Source: Pseudomonas nitroreducens (GTDB taxonomy: Bacteria > Pseudomonadota > Gammaproteobacteria > Pseudomonadales > Pseudomonadaceae). From it: 64,000 nucleotides of DNA. The notes beneath the pieces are model-generated. The model was not told the DNA's origin and did no database searches. It saw only the letters and a list, made by a program, of their open reading frames with translations. A program made the translations under genes and the position numbers. Shown here piece after piece: positions 52,764-63,322 of the stretch. Location of the stretch: the NCBI RefSeq assembly GCF_024170165.1, contig NZ_JALJXP010000006.1, positions 248,001 through 312,000 on the forward strand, written 5' to 3'. How positions within the stretch are numbered: the first letter of the stretch is position 1; each line of letters starts with the position of its first letter.

Positions 52764-54173
52764 TCAGACGCTGTAGTACAGGTCGTATTCCAGCGGGTGC
52801 ACGAAGGTGCGCACCTTGATTTCTTCTTCCGACTTCAGCTCGATGTAGGCATCGATGAACTCGTCGGTGAACACGCCGCCCTTGGTCAGGAACGCACGGC
52901 CCTTGTCGAGTTCTTCCAGCGCCTCTTTCAGGCTGCCGCAAACCTGCGGGATTTCCTTCGCCTCTTCCGGCGGCAGGTCGTACAGGTTCTTGTCGGCGGC
53001 ATCGCCGGGGTGAATCTTGTTCTGGATGCCGTCCAGGCCTGCCATCAGCAGAGCGGCGAAGCACAGGTAGGGGTTGGCAGCCGGGTCCGGGAAGCGCGCT
53101 TCGATGCGGCGGGCTTTCGGGCTGGATACGTACGGAATACGGATCGAGGCGGAACGGTTACGGGCCGAGTAGGCCAGCATGACCGGAGCTTCGAAGCCCG
53201 GAACCAGGCGCTTGTAGGAGTTGGTGGCCGGGTTGGTGAAGCCGTTCAGAGCCTTGCCGTGCTTGATGATGCCGCCGATGAAGTACAGGGCGGTATCGGA
53301 CAGGCCGGCATAGCCTTCGCCAGCGAAGGTGTTCTTGCCATCCTTGGAGATGGACATGTGAACGTGCATGCCCGAGCCGTTGTCGCCGTACAGCGGCTTC
53401 GGCATGAAAGTCACGGTCTTGCCGTAGGCGTCGGCAACGTTGTGGATGCAGTACTTCAGGGTCTGAACTTCGTCAGCCTTGGCCACCAGGGTGTTGAACT
53501 TCACGCCGATTTCGTTCTGGCCGGCAGTCGCCACTTCGTGGTGGTGAACTTCGATGACCAGGCCCATCTCTTCCATGGCGTTGCACATGGCGGTACGGAT
53601 TTCGTGGTCGTGGTCGACCGGCGGTACCGGGAAGTAGCCGCCCTTGACGCCCGGACGGTGACCTTTGTTGCCGGTCTCGATGTCAGCGTCGGTGTTCCAG
53701 GAAGCCTGCTCGGAGAAGATCTTGAACATCGAGCCGGAGATGTCGGACTTGAACTTCACTTCGTCGAAGATGAAGAACTCCGGCTCCGGGCCGACGAATA
53801 CGGTGTCACCGATACCGGTGGACTTCAGGTATTCCTCGGCGCGCTTGGCGATGTTGCGCGGGTCGCGCTCGTAGCCTTGCATGGTGCTCGGCTCGATGAT
53901 GTCGCAAACGATGATCAGGGTCGGCTCTTCGGTGAACGGGTCGAGCACGGCGGTGCTGTCGTCCGGGAGCAGGATCATGTCGGAGGCTTCGATGCCCTTC
54001 CAGCCTTCGATGGAAGAGCCATCGAACATCTTGCCGGCTTCGAAGAACTCGTCGTCCAGCGCGTCGCGGGCGGGCATGGTGACGTGCTGCTGCTTGCCTT
54101 TGGTATCGGTGAAGCGCAGGTCAACCCACTTCACGTCATGATCTTTGATCAGTTGTTGCGACTTGTACGACAT
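52764..54173 (-). CDS. glnA: Glutamine synthetase type I
   Basis: The 469-residue enzyme condenses glutamate and ammonia with ATP. Signature segments are [17 protein letters not shown] near 48-64, [17 protein letters not shown] near 207-223 in the metal-binding region, and NGSGMHVH near 264-271. The adenylylated Tyr near residue 398 is in NLYDLPPEE, so activity is probably controlled by GlnE. Transcription should depend on sigma-54 and NtrC, as shown by the upstream sites. Start ATG 54173 has GGAGG about 8 nt upstream. Confidence 0.98.
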   Translation of the reverse strand: MSYKSQQLIKDHDVKWVDLRFTDTKGKQQHVTMPARDALDDEFFEAGKMFDGSSIEGWKGIEASDMILLPDDSTAVLDPFTEEPTLIIVCDIIEPSTMQGYERDPRNIAKRAEEYLKSTGIGDTVFVGPEPEFFIFDEVKFKSDISGSMFKIFSEQASWNTDADIETGNKGHRPGVKGGYFPVPPVDHDHEIRTAMCNAMEEMGLVIEVHHHEVATAGQNEIGVKFNTLVAKADEVQTLKYCIHNVADAYGKTVTFMPKPLYGDNGSGMHVHMSISKDGKNTFAGEGYAGLSDTALYFIGGIIKHGKALNGFTNPATNSYKRLVPGFEAPVMLAYSARNRSASIRIPYVSSPKARRIEARFPDPAANPYLCFAALLMAGLDGIQNKIHPGDAADKNLYDLPPEEAKEIPQVCGSLKEALEELDKGRAFLTKGGVFTDEFIDAYIELKSEEEIKVRTFVHPLEYDLYYSV

Positions 54174-54272
54174 GCTGTCCTCCAGGAGGGATTAGAGCTG
54201 GGAGCTTTCTGTGCCCCAGTATCGGGTGATGCCGGCCGGAATACTCCGCCAGGGCAACCTGCCTCACAAGAG

Positions 54273-54288
54273 AGCAAGTTGCGTGCCA
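54273..54288 (-). promoter_or_regulatory. Sigma-54 promoter of glnA
   Basis: On the minus strand TGGCACG-CAAC-TTGCT matches the -24/-12 consensus TGGCACG-N4-TTGCA/T exactly. The start point would fall about 12 nt after the -12 GC, near 54261, leaving a leader of about 90 nt before glnA. Confidence 0.93.
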
Positions 54289-54360
54289 GTGCCCGTAAAT
54301 GGGCAGAGGCCCAGAAATCACGGGCTGTAGCGGGAGTTATAGAGGATTGCGCGATAATAG

Positions 54361-54408
54361 TGCACCGCTTTGGTGCTCCATCGTGGTGCATCAGTCCATT
54401 TTGGTGCA
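54361..54408. promoter_or_regulatory. Three tandem NtrC-binding sites upstream of glnA
   Basis: TGCACC-GCTTT-GGTGCT (54361-54377), TGCTCC-ATCGT-GGTGCA (54374-54390) and CAGTCC-ATTTT-GGTGCA (54392-54408) fit the NtrC palindrome with increasing deviation. They lie about 100-150 bp upstream of the sigma-54 start, the usual enhancer position. The right-most site is also near the thiI promoter. Confidence 0.85.
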
Positions 54409-54431
54409 CTAAAAAGAAAGTCTCCGATTTC

Positions 54432-54462
54432 TGCTCAAGTCTTGAGCAATTTCGGATATAAT
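54432..54462 (+). promoter_or_regulatory. thiI promoter with perfect palindromic operator
   Basis: TATAAT (54457-54462) is a perfect -10 for thiI. At the expected -35 lies a perfect inverted repeat TGCTCAAG-T-CTTGAGCA (54432-54448), with no good -35 hexamer, so an activator or repressor may bind here. The start point would be near 54469, about 36 bp before the thiI ATG. Confidence 0.6.
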
Positions 54463-54504
54463 TCCGCCCCTTTTTTTCAGTCCCATGGCAATCGCCCGAT
54501 CCGC

Positions 54505-55959
54505 ATGAAACTCATCGTCAAGGTCTTCCAGGAAATCACCATCAAGAGCCGGCCGGTGCGCAAGCGCTTCATCCGCCAGCTGGCGAAGAATATTCGCACG
54601 GTGCTCCGCGATCTCGATCCCGAGCTGCTGGTCGAGGGCGAGTGGGACAACCTCGAGGTCGAGACCAGGGTCACCGACCCGAAGGCGCTGCGCGAAATGA
54701 TCGAGCGCCTGACCTGCACGCCGGGTATCGGCCACTTCCTGGAAGTGCACGAATACCCGCTGGGCGATTTCGACGACATCCTCGAGAAGTGCAAGGCACA
54801 CTTCGGCGACCAGCTGCCGGGCAAGGTCTTCTCCATGCGCTGCAAGCGCGCCGGCAAGCACCCCTTCACCTCCATTGATGTGGAGCGTTACGTCGGCGGT
54901 GGCCTGCGCCAGCATTGCGGCGCGGCGGGCGTGTCGCTGAAGAACCCGGAAGTGCAGGTGCGCGTGGAAATCCGCCACGACCGCCTCTACGTGATCCACG
55001 CCCAGCACGATGGCCTCGGCGGCTACCCGCTGGGTGCGCTGGAACAGGTGCTGGTGCTGATGTCCGGCGGCTTCGATTCCACCGTGGCGGCCTACCAGAT
55101 GATGCGCCGTGGCATGATCAGCCACTTCGTGTTCTTCAACCTCGGCGGCCGTGCCCACGAACTGGGCGTGATGGAAGTCGCGCACTACCTGTGGAAGAAG
55201 TACGGCAGCTCCCAGCGCGTGCTGTTCGTCAGCGTACCCTTCGAGGAAGTGGTCGGCGAGATTCTCACCAAGGTCGACGACAGCTACATGGGCGTGACCC
55301 TCAAGCGCATGATGCTGCGCGCCGCCAGCCGTGTGGCCGAGCGTCTGGAGATCGACGCGCTGGTGACCGGCGAGGCGATTTCCCAGGTGTCCAGCCAGAC
55401 CCTGCCGAACCTCTCGGTGATCGACCGGGTGACCGACACCCTGGTCCTGCGCCCGCTGATCGTCAGCCACAAGCAGGACATCATCGACACCGCGACCAGG
55501 ATCGGCACCGCCGAGTTCGCCAAGCACATGCCAGAATACTGTGGCGTGATCTCGGTGAACCCGACCACCCAGGCCAAGCCGTACCGCGTCGACCACGAAG
55601 AAACCAAGTTCGACATGGCCGTGCTCGACCGCGCCCTGGAGCGCTCCACCCAGATGACCGTCGATCGCGTGATCGATGAACTGGGCAAGGACCTGGCCGT
55701 GGAAATGGTCGACGAGGTGCTGGCCGGGCAGATCGTGGTGGACATCCGTCACCCCGATGCCCAGGAAGATGAACCGCTGGCCATCGAGGGCATCGAAGTG
55801 CTGCCGATGCCGTTCTACGCGATCAACAGCAAGTTCAAGGAACTGGACCCCAACCGCCAGTACCTCCTGTATTGCGACAAGGGCGTGATGAGTCGCCTGC
55901 ACGCCCACCACCTGGTCAACGAAGGGCACACCAATGTGCGTGTTTACCGTCCGCAATAA
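54505..55959 (+). CDS. thiI: tRNA 4-thiouridine synthase / thiamine thiazole sulfurtransferase
   Basis: The 484-residue protein has an N-terminal ferredoxin-like part, a THUMP domain (about 60-165), a PP-loop ATPase with SGGFDS at 187-192 and a C-terminal rhodanese domain whose Cys457 (YLLYCDKG) carries the persulfide. It makes s4U8 in tRNA and feeds sulfur to thiamine thiazole. Length and layout equal E. coli ThiI. No clear Shine-Dalgarno precedes ATG 54505, and a 7-codon frame (54485-54508) overlaps the start as ATGA. Confidence 0.97.
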   Translation: MKLIVKVFQEITIKSRPVRKRFIRQLAKNIRTVLRDLDPELLVEGEWDNLEVETRVTDPKALREMIERLTCTPGIGHFLEVHEYPLGDFDDILEKCKAHFGDQLPGKVFSMRCKRAGKHPFTSIDVERYVGGGLRQHCGAAGVSLKNPEVQVRVEIRHDRLYVIHAQHDGLGGYPLGALEQVLVLMSGGFDSTVAAYQMMRRGMISHFVFFNLGGRAHELGVMEVAHYLWKKYGSSQRVLFVSVPFEEVVGEILTKVDDSYMGVTLKRMMLRAASRVAERLEIDALVTGEAISQVSSQTLPNLSVIDRVTDTLVLRPLIVSHKQDIIDTATRIGTAEFAKHMPEYCGVISVNPTTQAKPYRVDHEETKFDMAVLDRALERSTQMTVDRVIDELGKDLAVEMVDEVLAGQIVVDIRHPDAQEDEPLAIEGIEVLPMPFYAINSKFKELDPNRQYLLYCDKGVMSRLHAHHLVNEGHTNVRVYRPQ

Positions 55960-56129
55960 AGGCGCGGACCAACGCCGCCAGCCCGGACTGTTCGGCGGCA
56001 GTATCCGCCACCGACCTCCCGACACATTCGGTGCGTAGGCTCACGCCCTGACCTTTTGCACCGCCGCGCCACGGCCCGGCCCCCGCTGCCGAAAACGGCA
56101 GCCGAAGATTCACTATCGAGACTGACACT

Positions 56130-57950
56130 GTGATCGAAAAACTGCGCAACATCGCCATCATCGCCCACGTCGACCATGGCAAGACCACCCTCGTAGACAA
56201 GCTCCTGCGCCTGTCCGGCACCCTCGACCGCAAAGAAGCGGAAAACGAGCGCGTGATGGACTCCAACGACCAGGAAAAAGAGCGTGGCATTACCATTCTG
56301 GCGAAGAACACCGCCCTGAAATGGAACGACTACAGCATCAACATCGTCGACACCCCCGGCCACGCCGACTTCGGCGGTGAGGTTGAGCGCGTGATGTCCA
56401 TGGTGGACTCCGTACTGCTGGTGGTCGACGCCCAGGACGGCCCCATGCCGCAGACCCGCTTCGTGACCCAGAAGGCCTTCAAGGCCGGCCTGCGTCCGAT
56501 CGTGGTGGTGAACAAGATCGACCGTCCGGGCGCGCGTCCTGACTGGGTCATCGACCAGATCTTCGACCTGTTCGACAACCTCGGCGCCACCGACGAGCAG
56601 CTGGACTTCCCGATCGTCTACGCCAGTGCCCTGAACGGCATCGCCGGCATGGACCACGAGAAGATGGACGACAACATGGACGCGCTGTTCCAGGCGATCA
56701 TCGACCACGTTCCGGCGCCGAAAGTCGACGTCGACGGTCCGTTCCAGATGCAGATCTCCCAGCTGGACTACAACAGCTTCCTCGGCGTGATCGGCATTGG
56801 CCGTATCGCCCGCGGCAAGGTCAAGACCAACACCCCGGTCGTGGCCATCAGCGACGACGGCACCAAGCGCAACGGCCGTATCCTGAAGATCATGGGCCAC
56901 TCCGGCCTGCAGCGCGTCGAAGTCGCTGAAGCCGAAGCCGGCGACATCGTCTGCGTCTCGGGCATGGACGAGCTGTACATCTCCGACACCCTGTGCGACC
57001 CGCAGAACGTCGAAGCGCGCCCGCCGCTGACCGTCGACCAGCCGACCGTGAGCATGACCTTCCAGGTCAACGACTCGCCGTTCGCCGGTAAGGAAGGCAA
57101 GTTCGTCACCAGCCGCAACATCAAGGACCGTCTGGACAAGGAACTACTGCACAACGTGGCCCTGCGCGTCGAGCAAGGCGACTCCCCGGAGAAGTTCAAG
57201 GTCTCCGGCCGTGGCGAACTGCACCTCTCGGTACTGATCGAAACCATGCGCCGTGAAGGCTTCGAACTGGCCGTAGGCCGTCCGGAAGTGGTCATCATCG
57301 AGACCGCCGACGGCGAGAAGCAGGAGCCTTACGAGAACGTCACCATCGACATCGAAGAGCAGCATCAGGGCTCGGTGATGGAGCAGATGGGCCTGCGCAA
57401 GGGCGATCTGACCAACATGATCCCCGACGGCAAGGGCCGCGTGCGCCTGGAATACACCATCCCGGCGCGTGGCCTGATCGGCTTCCGTAACAACTTCCTG
57501 ACCCTGACCTCGGGCACCGGCATCCTGACCTCGACCTTCAGCCACTACGGCCCGATCAAGGCCGGCGAAGTGACCAACCGTCAGAACGGCGTGCTGGTCT
57601 CCATGGCCACCGGCACCGCGCTGACCTACTCGCTGGAAACCCTGCAAAGCCGCGGCAAGCTGTTCCTCGGCCCAGGCGACGAGATCTACGAAGGCCAGCT
57701 GGCCGGCATCAACAGCCGCGACAACGACCTGGTGATCAACCCCACGAAGGGCAAGAAGCTCGACAACATGCGCGCTTCGGGCAAGGACGAAGTCATCGCC
57801 CTGGTTCCGCCGATCCGCTTCACCCTGGAGCAGGCGCTGGAGTTCATCGCCGATGATGAGCTGGTGGAAGTGACTCCGAAGTCCATCCGTCTGCGCAAGA
57901 AAATGCTCAACGAGAACGACCGCAAGCGCTACGAACGCGCCAAGGTCTGA
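56130..57950 (+). CDS. typA: Ribosome-associated GTPase BipA/TypA
   Basis: The 606-residue translational GTPase has G1 [10 protein letters not shown] near 12-21, G3 [12 protein letters not shown] near 75-86 and G4 NKIDRP near 129-134. EF-G-like domains and the BipA C-terminal domain ([17 protein letters not shown]) follow. It binds 70S ribosomes and helps assembly at low temperature and under stress. The start is GTG 56130 ([17 protein letters not shown]). It is followed by a strong terminator. Confidence 0.97.
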   Translation: MIEKLRNIAIIAHVDHGKTTLVDKLLRLSGTLDRKEAENERVMDSNDQEKERGITILAKNTALKWNDYSINIVDTPGHADFGGEVERVMSMVDSVLLVVDAQDGPMPQTRFVTQKAFKAGLRPIVVVNKIDRPGARPDWVIDQIFDLFDNLGATDEQLDFPIVYASALNGIAGMDHEKMDDNMDALFQAIIDHVPAPKVDVDGPFQMQISQLDYNSFLGVIGIGRIARGKVKTNTPVVAISDDGTKRNGRILKIMGHSGLQRVEVAEAEAGDIVCVSGMDELYISDTLCDPQNVEARPPLTVDQPTVSMTFQVNDSPFAGKEGKFVTSRNIKDRLDKELLHNVALRVEQGDSPEKFKVSGRGELHLSVLIETMRREGFELAVGRPEVVIIETADGEKQEPYENVTIDIEEQHQGSVMEQMGLRKGDLTNMIPDGKGRVRLEYTIPARGLIGFRNNFLTLTSGTGILTSTFSHYGPIKAGEVTNRQNGVLVSMATGTALTYSLETLQSRGKLFLGPGDEIYEGQLAGINSRDNDLVINPTKGKKLDNMRASGKDEVIALVPPIRFTLEQALEFIADDELVEVTPKSIRLRKKMLNENDRKRYERAKV

Positions 57951-57963
57951 TCGATCTGCAGTG

Positions 57964-57991
57964 AAAAAGCCGGGCTCATGCCCGGCTTTTT
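57964..57991 (+). terminator. Rho-independent terminator of typA
   Basis: AAAAAGCCGGGC (57964-57975), loop TCAT, GCCCGGCTTTTT (57980-57991). It lies 14 bp after the typA stop. Confidence 0.92.
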
Positions 57992-58149
57992 CATTTCTGC
58001 GTGGCTGAAAGGCAGTATCGAGACGTCTGATCCTGTGAAGCTGAGAGTTAGTGGACGCAGGCCAGGGAACCGGGCCGATATACTCAGCCTGCCGGACGTT
58101 GCCGTCCGGTTCGGGATGGATTCGCACAGAACCTCAAGGATTCGAAAGC

Positions 58150-61100
58150 ATGCAATGGATTTTCATGCTGGTCGGCCTGGTCATCGGCGCCGCTGCGGGC
58201 GAGTCGATCACCGGGGCGGTTTTGGGCGCGGTGGTTGGTCTCGCGCTGGGACAGACCTTCGCGCTGCACAGCCTGCAGCGGGAGAACGTCAGCCTTCGCG
58301 GTGAGCTGAAGGCCTTTGGCGAGCGCTTCGACCAGGGCACCAAGGCCCTGTATGAGCGGCTGCTGCAGGTGGAGCGTGACGCGAGCGGGCAGACGCCGCC
58401 GCCGGCCAGCGTCGAGTACGTTGCGCCGCCAATGCCGGCCGCACCGGACGTTCCCGAGCCCGAGCCCCCCGTCAGCGAACCCGCTGTCGCCGAGCTGGAG
58501 TGGAACATCGAGCTGCCCGCCAGCGAGCCGGTGCCCGCCGCGGTGGCTGCCGCGCAGGTGGAAGCGCCCATCGAGTGGTCCGACCTGGTGCTCGAACCGA
58601 TGGAAAGGCCGGCCGTCCAGGCCCGCGTCGAGGAGTCCGAGGCCCAGCCGACACCAGCCCCTGCCGCGCCGCCGCTGCCGCCATCTCCGCCGGCCCCTTC
58701 GCTGTTCGACCGCGCCTTCGGCGCCGCCCGCGACTGGCTGCTGGGCGGCAACACCGTGTTACGCGTCGGTGTGGTGCTGCTGTTCCTTGGCCTGGCCTTC
58801 CTGCTGCGCTACGCCACCGAAGGCATGACCATGCCGCCGCAAGGCCCCTACATCGGCACCGCGGCCGCCGCGCTGGCGCTGCTCGGGCTCGGCTGGTGGC
58901 TGCGTCACCGTCGCCCGGCCTACGCGCTGATCCTCCAGGGCACCGGCGTCGCTGTGCTCTACCTGACGGTGTTCGCCAGCATCAAGCTGTATCCGGCAAT
59001 GAACCATGGTGAAGTGCTGATCGATCCGAAGGCCGGCTTCGTGCTGCTGGTGGCGGTCACTCTGTTCTCGGCGATCCTCGCCATCCTGCAGGACGCCCTG
59101 GGCCTCGCCGCCGCCGCCGCACTGGGCGGTTTCGCCGCGCCGATCCTGGCCTCCACCGGCGGTGGCAGCCATGTCGCACTGTTCAGCTACTTCGCCCTGC
59201 TCAACGCCGGCATCTTCGCCATCGCCTGGTTCAAGGCCTGGCGGCTGCTCAACCTGATCGGCTTCTTCGGTACCTTCGGCATCGGCCTGGCCTGGGGGCT
59301 GCGCTCCTACAAGCCGGAGCTGTTCGCCACCACCGAGCCGTTCCTGATCCTGTTCTTCCTCACCTACGTCGCCATTGGCCTGCTGTTCGCCCGTCGTCGC
59401 CTGCGTGAGGCGGCCGGGGCGCCGGAGGACGATTCGCGCGATGCGCTGCTGCGCTGGTCGGCGCGGCAGACCGACTACGTCGACGGCACCGTGCTGTTCG
59501 GCACGCCGTTGGTGGGCTTCGGCCTGCAATACGGAATCATCCAGCACCTGGAATTCGGCGCGGCGTTCAGCGCCCTGGCGCTGGGCCTGTTCTACATGCT
59601 GCTCGCCCGCCTGCTGGCCGGGCGCACCGCCGGCCGCGCGCTGCTGCTGGTGGAAACCTGCCTGGCGCTGGGTGTGGTGTTCGGCACCCTGGCGATCCCG
59701 CTGGGCCTGGACGCGCGCTGGACTTCCGCGGCCTGGGCAGTCGAAGGCGCGGGCATCTTCTGGCTCGGCTTGCGCCAGCAGCGGCCGCTGGCGCGGATTT
59801 TCGCCTTGCTGCTGCAAATCGGTGCAGCGCTGGCCTTCCTCGGCGAACTGCGTGCCGACCCGCAGTCGCTGACGCTGCTTGAAGGCGCCCCGTTGGGCGC
59901 GCTGATGCTCGGCGTGGCGCTGCTGTTCAGCTTCTGGAACCTGCGCAATGCCAATGCTGAAACCCTGCGTAGCTGGGAGCCGAGCGCCCGTCCGGTACTG
60001 GCGGCCTTCGGCCTGGCCTTCCTCTACCTGATCGCGCCGTTGCTGATGGGCGCGGACGGCACGGCCATGACCTGGGCCGTGGCCGGTCTGGCCACGCTGT
60101 TCGCCGCATTGCGCCTGCGTTCGCGCACCTTCCTGGCCTGCGCCTTTGCGGTGCAGTTGCTCGGTGGCGCGGTGTTCCTTCTGCATCTGCAGGGCGCGCA
60201 GGAGGGCAACGGAGTACTTGGCTCAGGCTGGCGTGGGCTGGTGACTGCCTCGCTGATCGGCCTGGCGCTGATCGCCGCCATGCTGATCGCCGCGCGCGAC
60301 TCGATGGTGCGCGACGACCGCCGGCTGATGCTCGGCCTGAGCGTGGTCCTGCTGCTGGGCCTGGCCTTCATCAACCTCGCCGTGCTGTTCGTGCTGCCGT
60401 GGCAGACCGCTGCCGCCGTCTGGGCCGGCAGCGGCCTGCTGATCCTCTGGCTGAGCCTGCAGTTGCAGCAGCGCGCCGCGTTCATCTTCGGCCTGGTGTT
60501 GCAGGTGATCGGCGCGGGTGCCTTCCTGCTCGGCGGCTCGGCGTTGTTCGGTGACCTGCCCAGCGAGGGCCTGAAGCCGCTGGCGCACATGGGCTTCTGG
60601 ACCCCGGCGGTACTGGCGCTGGCCGCGATCATCGGCGCCTGGCGCCTGCACCGGGCCAGCGAGCGCGAGCGCAACCTGGCGCTGGGTGGCCTTGGGCTGG
60701 AGCAGCTGTCGCAGTTGCTGCTGGTCTGGGGCGCCGGCTGGTGGGCGCTGACCGCGGTGTCGGAGATTGCCCGCTTCGTGCCCAGCGAGATGCGTGAACA
60801 CGTGGCGCTGCTGGTGGCGGCCATCAGTGTCGGCCTCTGGTCACTGCTGGCGCGCCGCGAGCAATGGCGCGCGCTGGCGTTGCTGTGCCTGGCGCTGGTG
60901 CCGGTGTCGCTGGTGGCCCTGGCCAGTGCCTGGAACCTGCAATACCACCCGTTGGCCGATCTGGGCTGGCTCGGCTGGCTGGCGGTGTTCGCGGTGCACT
61001 TCCTCACCCTGCGCCGGCTCGCTGCCTGGCTGCCGCGCCGTGCTGCACAGGCAGCCCATGTGCTGGGCTGCTGGCTGATCCTCGGCGTGCTGGCGCTGGA

Positions 61101-61860
61101 GCTGCGCTACCTGTTCTTCGCCCTGGCCGAGCATTACAACGCCTGGCGCTGGCTGGGCTGGGCGCTGGTGCCGAGCCTGTTCCTGATCCTCATGGGCGGC
61201 GTGGCGCGCTTGCCGTGGCCGGTGGCGGCCTTCGAGCGCGAGTACCGCGCCATCGCCGCCGCGCCTGTGGCCCTGGCGCTGCTGGGCTGGTTCTGGCTGG
61301 TCAACCTGTTCAGCAACGGCGCCGCCGACCCGCTGCCCTACCTGCCGCTGGTGAACCCGCTGGAGCTGGGCATGCTCATCGTGCTGGCGGCGATCTTCCA
61401 GTGGACGCGCCTGGGCCTGCCGCAGCTGGGCGTGGCCGAGTCGAGCCTGCGCCTGCCGGTGCAGGCGCTGCTGGGCGCTTCGCTGTTCGCCCTGCTGACC
61501 ATGGCCGTGTGCCGCACCGCCCATCACTGGGGCGGCGTGCCGTTCGAGTTCGACTCCCTGAGCCAGTCCATGCTGGTGCAGGCCGGGCTGTCCATCGTCT
61601 GGGCACTGATCGCCCTGGGCCTGATGATCGCCGGGCACCTGCGCGGCCGCCGCGACTTCTGGCTGGTCGGCGCGGTACTGCTGGTCGTGGTGGTGATCAA
61701 GCTGTTCCTCGTCGACCGCGCCAGCGGCGGCAGCCTGGAACGCATCATTTCCTTCATCGGCGTCGGCGTGCTGATGCTGATCGTCGGCTACTTAGCGCCG
61801 CTGCCGCCGCGTCGGCCCGCGCCCGAAGAGCCATCGCAACAGGAGCAACCCTCCGCATGA
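58150..61860 (+). CDS. Very large polytopic membrane protein, DUF2339 family
   Basis: The 1236-residue protein starts with one membrane helix and a short coiled segment (about 1-75). A Pro- and Glu-rich linker to about 205 follows, and after VLRVGVVLLFLGLAFLL about 25-30 hydrophobic helices cover the rest. This layout is typical of DUF2339, a family of large bacterial membrane proteins without assigned function. AAGGA lies 9 nt before ATG 58150; the upstream extension is not supported. It overlaps the following DUF3999 gene by 4 bp (ATGA), so they probably act together. Confidence 0.85.
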   Translation: MQWIFMLVGLVIGAAAGESITGAVLGAVVGLALGQTFALHSLQRENVSLRGELKAFGERFDQGTKALYERLLQVERDASGQTPPPASVEYVAPPMPAAPDVPEPEPPVSEPAVAELEWNIELPASEPVPAAVAAAQVEAPIEWSDLVLEPMERPAVQARVEESEAQPTPAPAAPPLPPSPPAPSLFDRAFGAARDWLLGGNTVLRVGVVLLFLGLAFLLRYATEGMTMPPQGPYIGTAAAALALLGLGWWLRHRRPAYALILQGTGVAVLYLTVFASIKLYPAMNHGEVLIDPKAGFVLLVAVTLFSAILAILQDALGLAAAAALGGFAAPILASTGGGSHVALFSYFALLNAGIFAIAWFKAWRLLNLIGFFGTFGIGLAWGLRSYKPELFATTEPFLILFFLTYVAIGLLFARRRLREAAGAPEDDSRDALLRWSARQTDYVDGTVLFGTPLVGFGLQYGIIQHLEFGAAFSALALGLFYMLLARLLAGRTAGRALLLVETCLALGVVFGTLAIPLGLDARWTSAAWAVEGAGIFWLGLRQQRPLARIFALLLQIGAALAFLGELRADPQSLTLLEGAPLGALMLGVALLFSFWNLRNANAETLRSWEPSARPVLAAFGLAFLYLIAPLLMGADGTAMTWAVAGLATLFAALRLRSRTFLACAFAVQLLGGAVFLLHLQGAQEGNGVLGSGWRGLVTASLIGLALIAAMLIAARDSMVRDDRRLMLGLSVVLLLGLAFINLAVLFVLPWQTAAAVWAGSGLLILWLSLQLQQRAAFIFGLVLQVIGAGAFLLGGSALFGDLPSEGLKPLAHMGFWTPAVLALAAIIGAWRLHRASERERNLALGGLGLEQLSQLLLVWGAGWWALTAVSEIARFVPSEMREHVALLVAAISVGLWSLLARREQWRALALLCLALVPVSLVALASAWNLQYHPLADLGWLGWLAVFAVHFLTLRRLAAWLPRRAAQAAHVLGCWLILGVLALELRYLFFALAEHYNAWRWLGWALVPSLFLILMGGVARLPWPVAAFEREYRAIAAAPVALALLGWFWLVNLFSNGAADPLPYLPLVNPLELGMLIVLAAIFQWTRLGLPQLGVAESSLRLPVQALLGASLFALLTMAVCRTAHHWGGVPFEFDSLSQSMLVQAGLSIVWALIALGLMIAGHLRGRRDFWLVGAVLLVVVVIKLFLVDRASGGSLERIISFIGVGVLMLIVGYLAPLPPRRPAPEEPSQQEQPSA

Positions 61861-63221
61861 AGCTCAAGAACCTAGTCCTGCTCGCGGGTGCCTGCCTGCT
61901 GGGCAGCCAGGCCAGTGCCGCACCCGCTCCCGCGGATTTTGCCAATCGTGTGCCGCTGGAAGTGTCCGGCAACGGGCCCTGGTACCGTGTGCAATTGCCC
62001 ATCGAGGTGCTGTTCGCTGCGCGCCATGGAGATCTGCGTGACGTTCGTATCTTCAACGCCGAAGGCGAGGCGCTGCCATACAGCCTGCGCACCAGCGCGG
62101 CCAGCGAGAAGGAGGTGCGCAGCGAAGTGCAGGCGCGCATCTTCCCGCTGCGCAGCGCCTCCGGCAGCTCGGCCGGCGACAACCTGAAGATCGTTCGCAG
62201 CACCACCGGCACCATCCTCGAAATCACCCCGAACGCGCCCGAGCAGGGCAAGACCCAGGTGCTGCGCGGCTGGCTGCTGGAGACCGGCTCCGGCGACCTG
62301 CCGCTGGACCGCCTGCAACTGGACTGGACTGCGGACTCCGATGGTTTCCAGCGCCTGCGCATCGAGGCCAGCGACGACCTGGAGCACTGGCGCTCGCTGG
62401 GCGAAGGGCAATTGGCGCGGCTGGACTTCAATGGCCAGCGCATCGAGCAGAACGACATCGCGTTGCCCGGTCAGACGGCGCGCTACCTGCGCCTGTGGTG
62501 GGAGTCGCCGGAACAGGCGGCGCAACTGGTCGGCGCCACCCTTAGCGGCAGCCGCAGCAGTGCCGGGCCGGTGCCGATGCTCTGGTCCGAGCCGCTGGCA
62601 GCCCAGGCCGACAACAACGGAGACTTCAGCTGGAGCCTGCCGCTGGCGTTGCCCGTGGAGCGGGTACGGATTCCCCTGCAGCAGAACAACACCCTGGCGC
62701 CGGTGGTGATCTCCGGCCGCCATGACGGCAACGTGCAGTGGGCGCCGCTGGCGCGCGGCGTGCTCTACCGCCTGCCGGGGCAGGGCGGGGAAGTCACCCA
62801 GGAAGAACTGCAACTGCCCGGCACCAGCCTGGCCCAGTTGCGCCTGCAGGTGGATTCGCGCGGCGGCGGACTCGGCGGTTCGACGGCGCACCTGAGCGTG
62901 GGCGTGCGCGCCAGCGAACTGGTGTTCCTCGCCCGCGGCGGCGCGCCCTACGAACTGGCGGTGGGCAGCGCTTCCATCAGCGATGGCAGCCTGCCGCTGT
63001 CCACCCTGGTGCCCGGCTACGAACCCAAACGTCTGGCGAGCATGGGCGAGGCGCGGCTCCAGGGCACTTTGCAGGCACCGGCGACACAAATGCCGGCGAA
63101 TGCCGTCAAAGCCGATACCCACTGGAAACGCTACGGCCTGTGGGCGCTGCTGCTGGCGGGCGTCGGCCTGCTCGCGCTGATGGCGCTGAGCCTGCTGCGG
63201 AGCAACCGCCAGGCGAGCTGA
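61857..63221 (+). CDS. DUF3999 family periplasmic protein with C-terminal membrane anchor
   Basis: The 454-residue protein has a signal peptide (cleavage after ASA near residue 22), a beta-rich periplasmic region with DUF3999-type segments (LRIEASDDLEHWRSLGEG, LPGQTARYLRLWW), and one helix near the C-terminus (LWALLLAGVGLLALMALSLL). It is coupled to the DUF2339 gene by the ATGA overlap. The family's function is unknown; the paired occurrence of the two families suggests a common envelope complex. AGGAG stands 11 nt before ATG 61857. Confidence 0.85.
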   Translation: MKLKNLVLLAGACLLGSQASAAPAPADFANRVPLEVSGNGPWYRVQLPIEVLFAARHGDLRDVRIFNAEGEALPYSLRTSAASEKEVRSEVQARIFPLRSASGSSAGDNLKIVRSTTGTILEITPNAPEQGKTQVLRGWLLETGSGDLPLDRLQLDWTADSDGFQRLRIEASDDLEHWRSLGEGQLARLDFNGQRIEQNDIALPGQTARYLRLWWESPEQAAQLVGATLSGSRSSAGPVPMLWSEPLAAQADNNGDFSWSLPLALPVERVRIPLQQNNTLAPVVISGRHDGNVQWAPLARGVLYRLPGQGGEVTQEELQLPGTSLAQLRLQVDSRGGGLGGSTAHLSVGVRASELVFLARGGAPYELAVGSASISDGSLPLSTLVPGYEPKRLASMGEARLQGTLQAPATQMPANAVKADTHWKRYGLWALLLAGVGLLALMALSLLRSNRQAS

Positions 63222-63322
63222 TCGACGCGGATCGCCGCAAGATAGGGGTGTCGCCTGTAGAAATTCTGATACTGTCTTGGTTGTTCTGATTGCCAAATAA
63301 CAACAAAGCATGGAGTAGCAGA

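Noticed and set aside
58759..60186. 475-codon minus-strand frame
   Set aside because: Antisense to the DUF2339 gene, whose membrane-helix pattern and start site are convincing.
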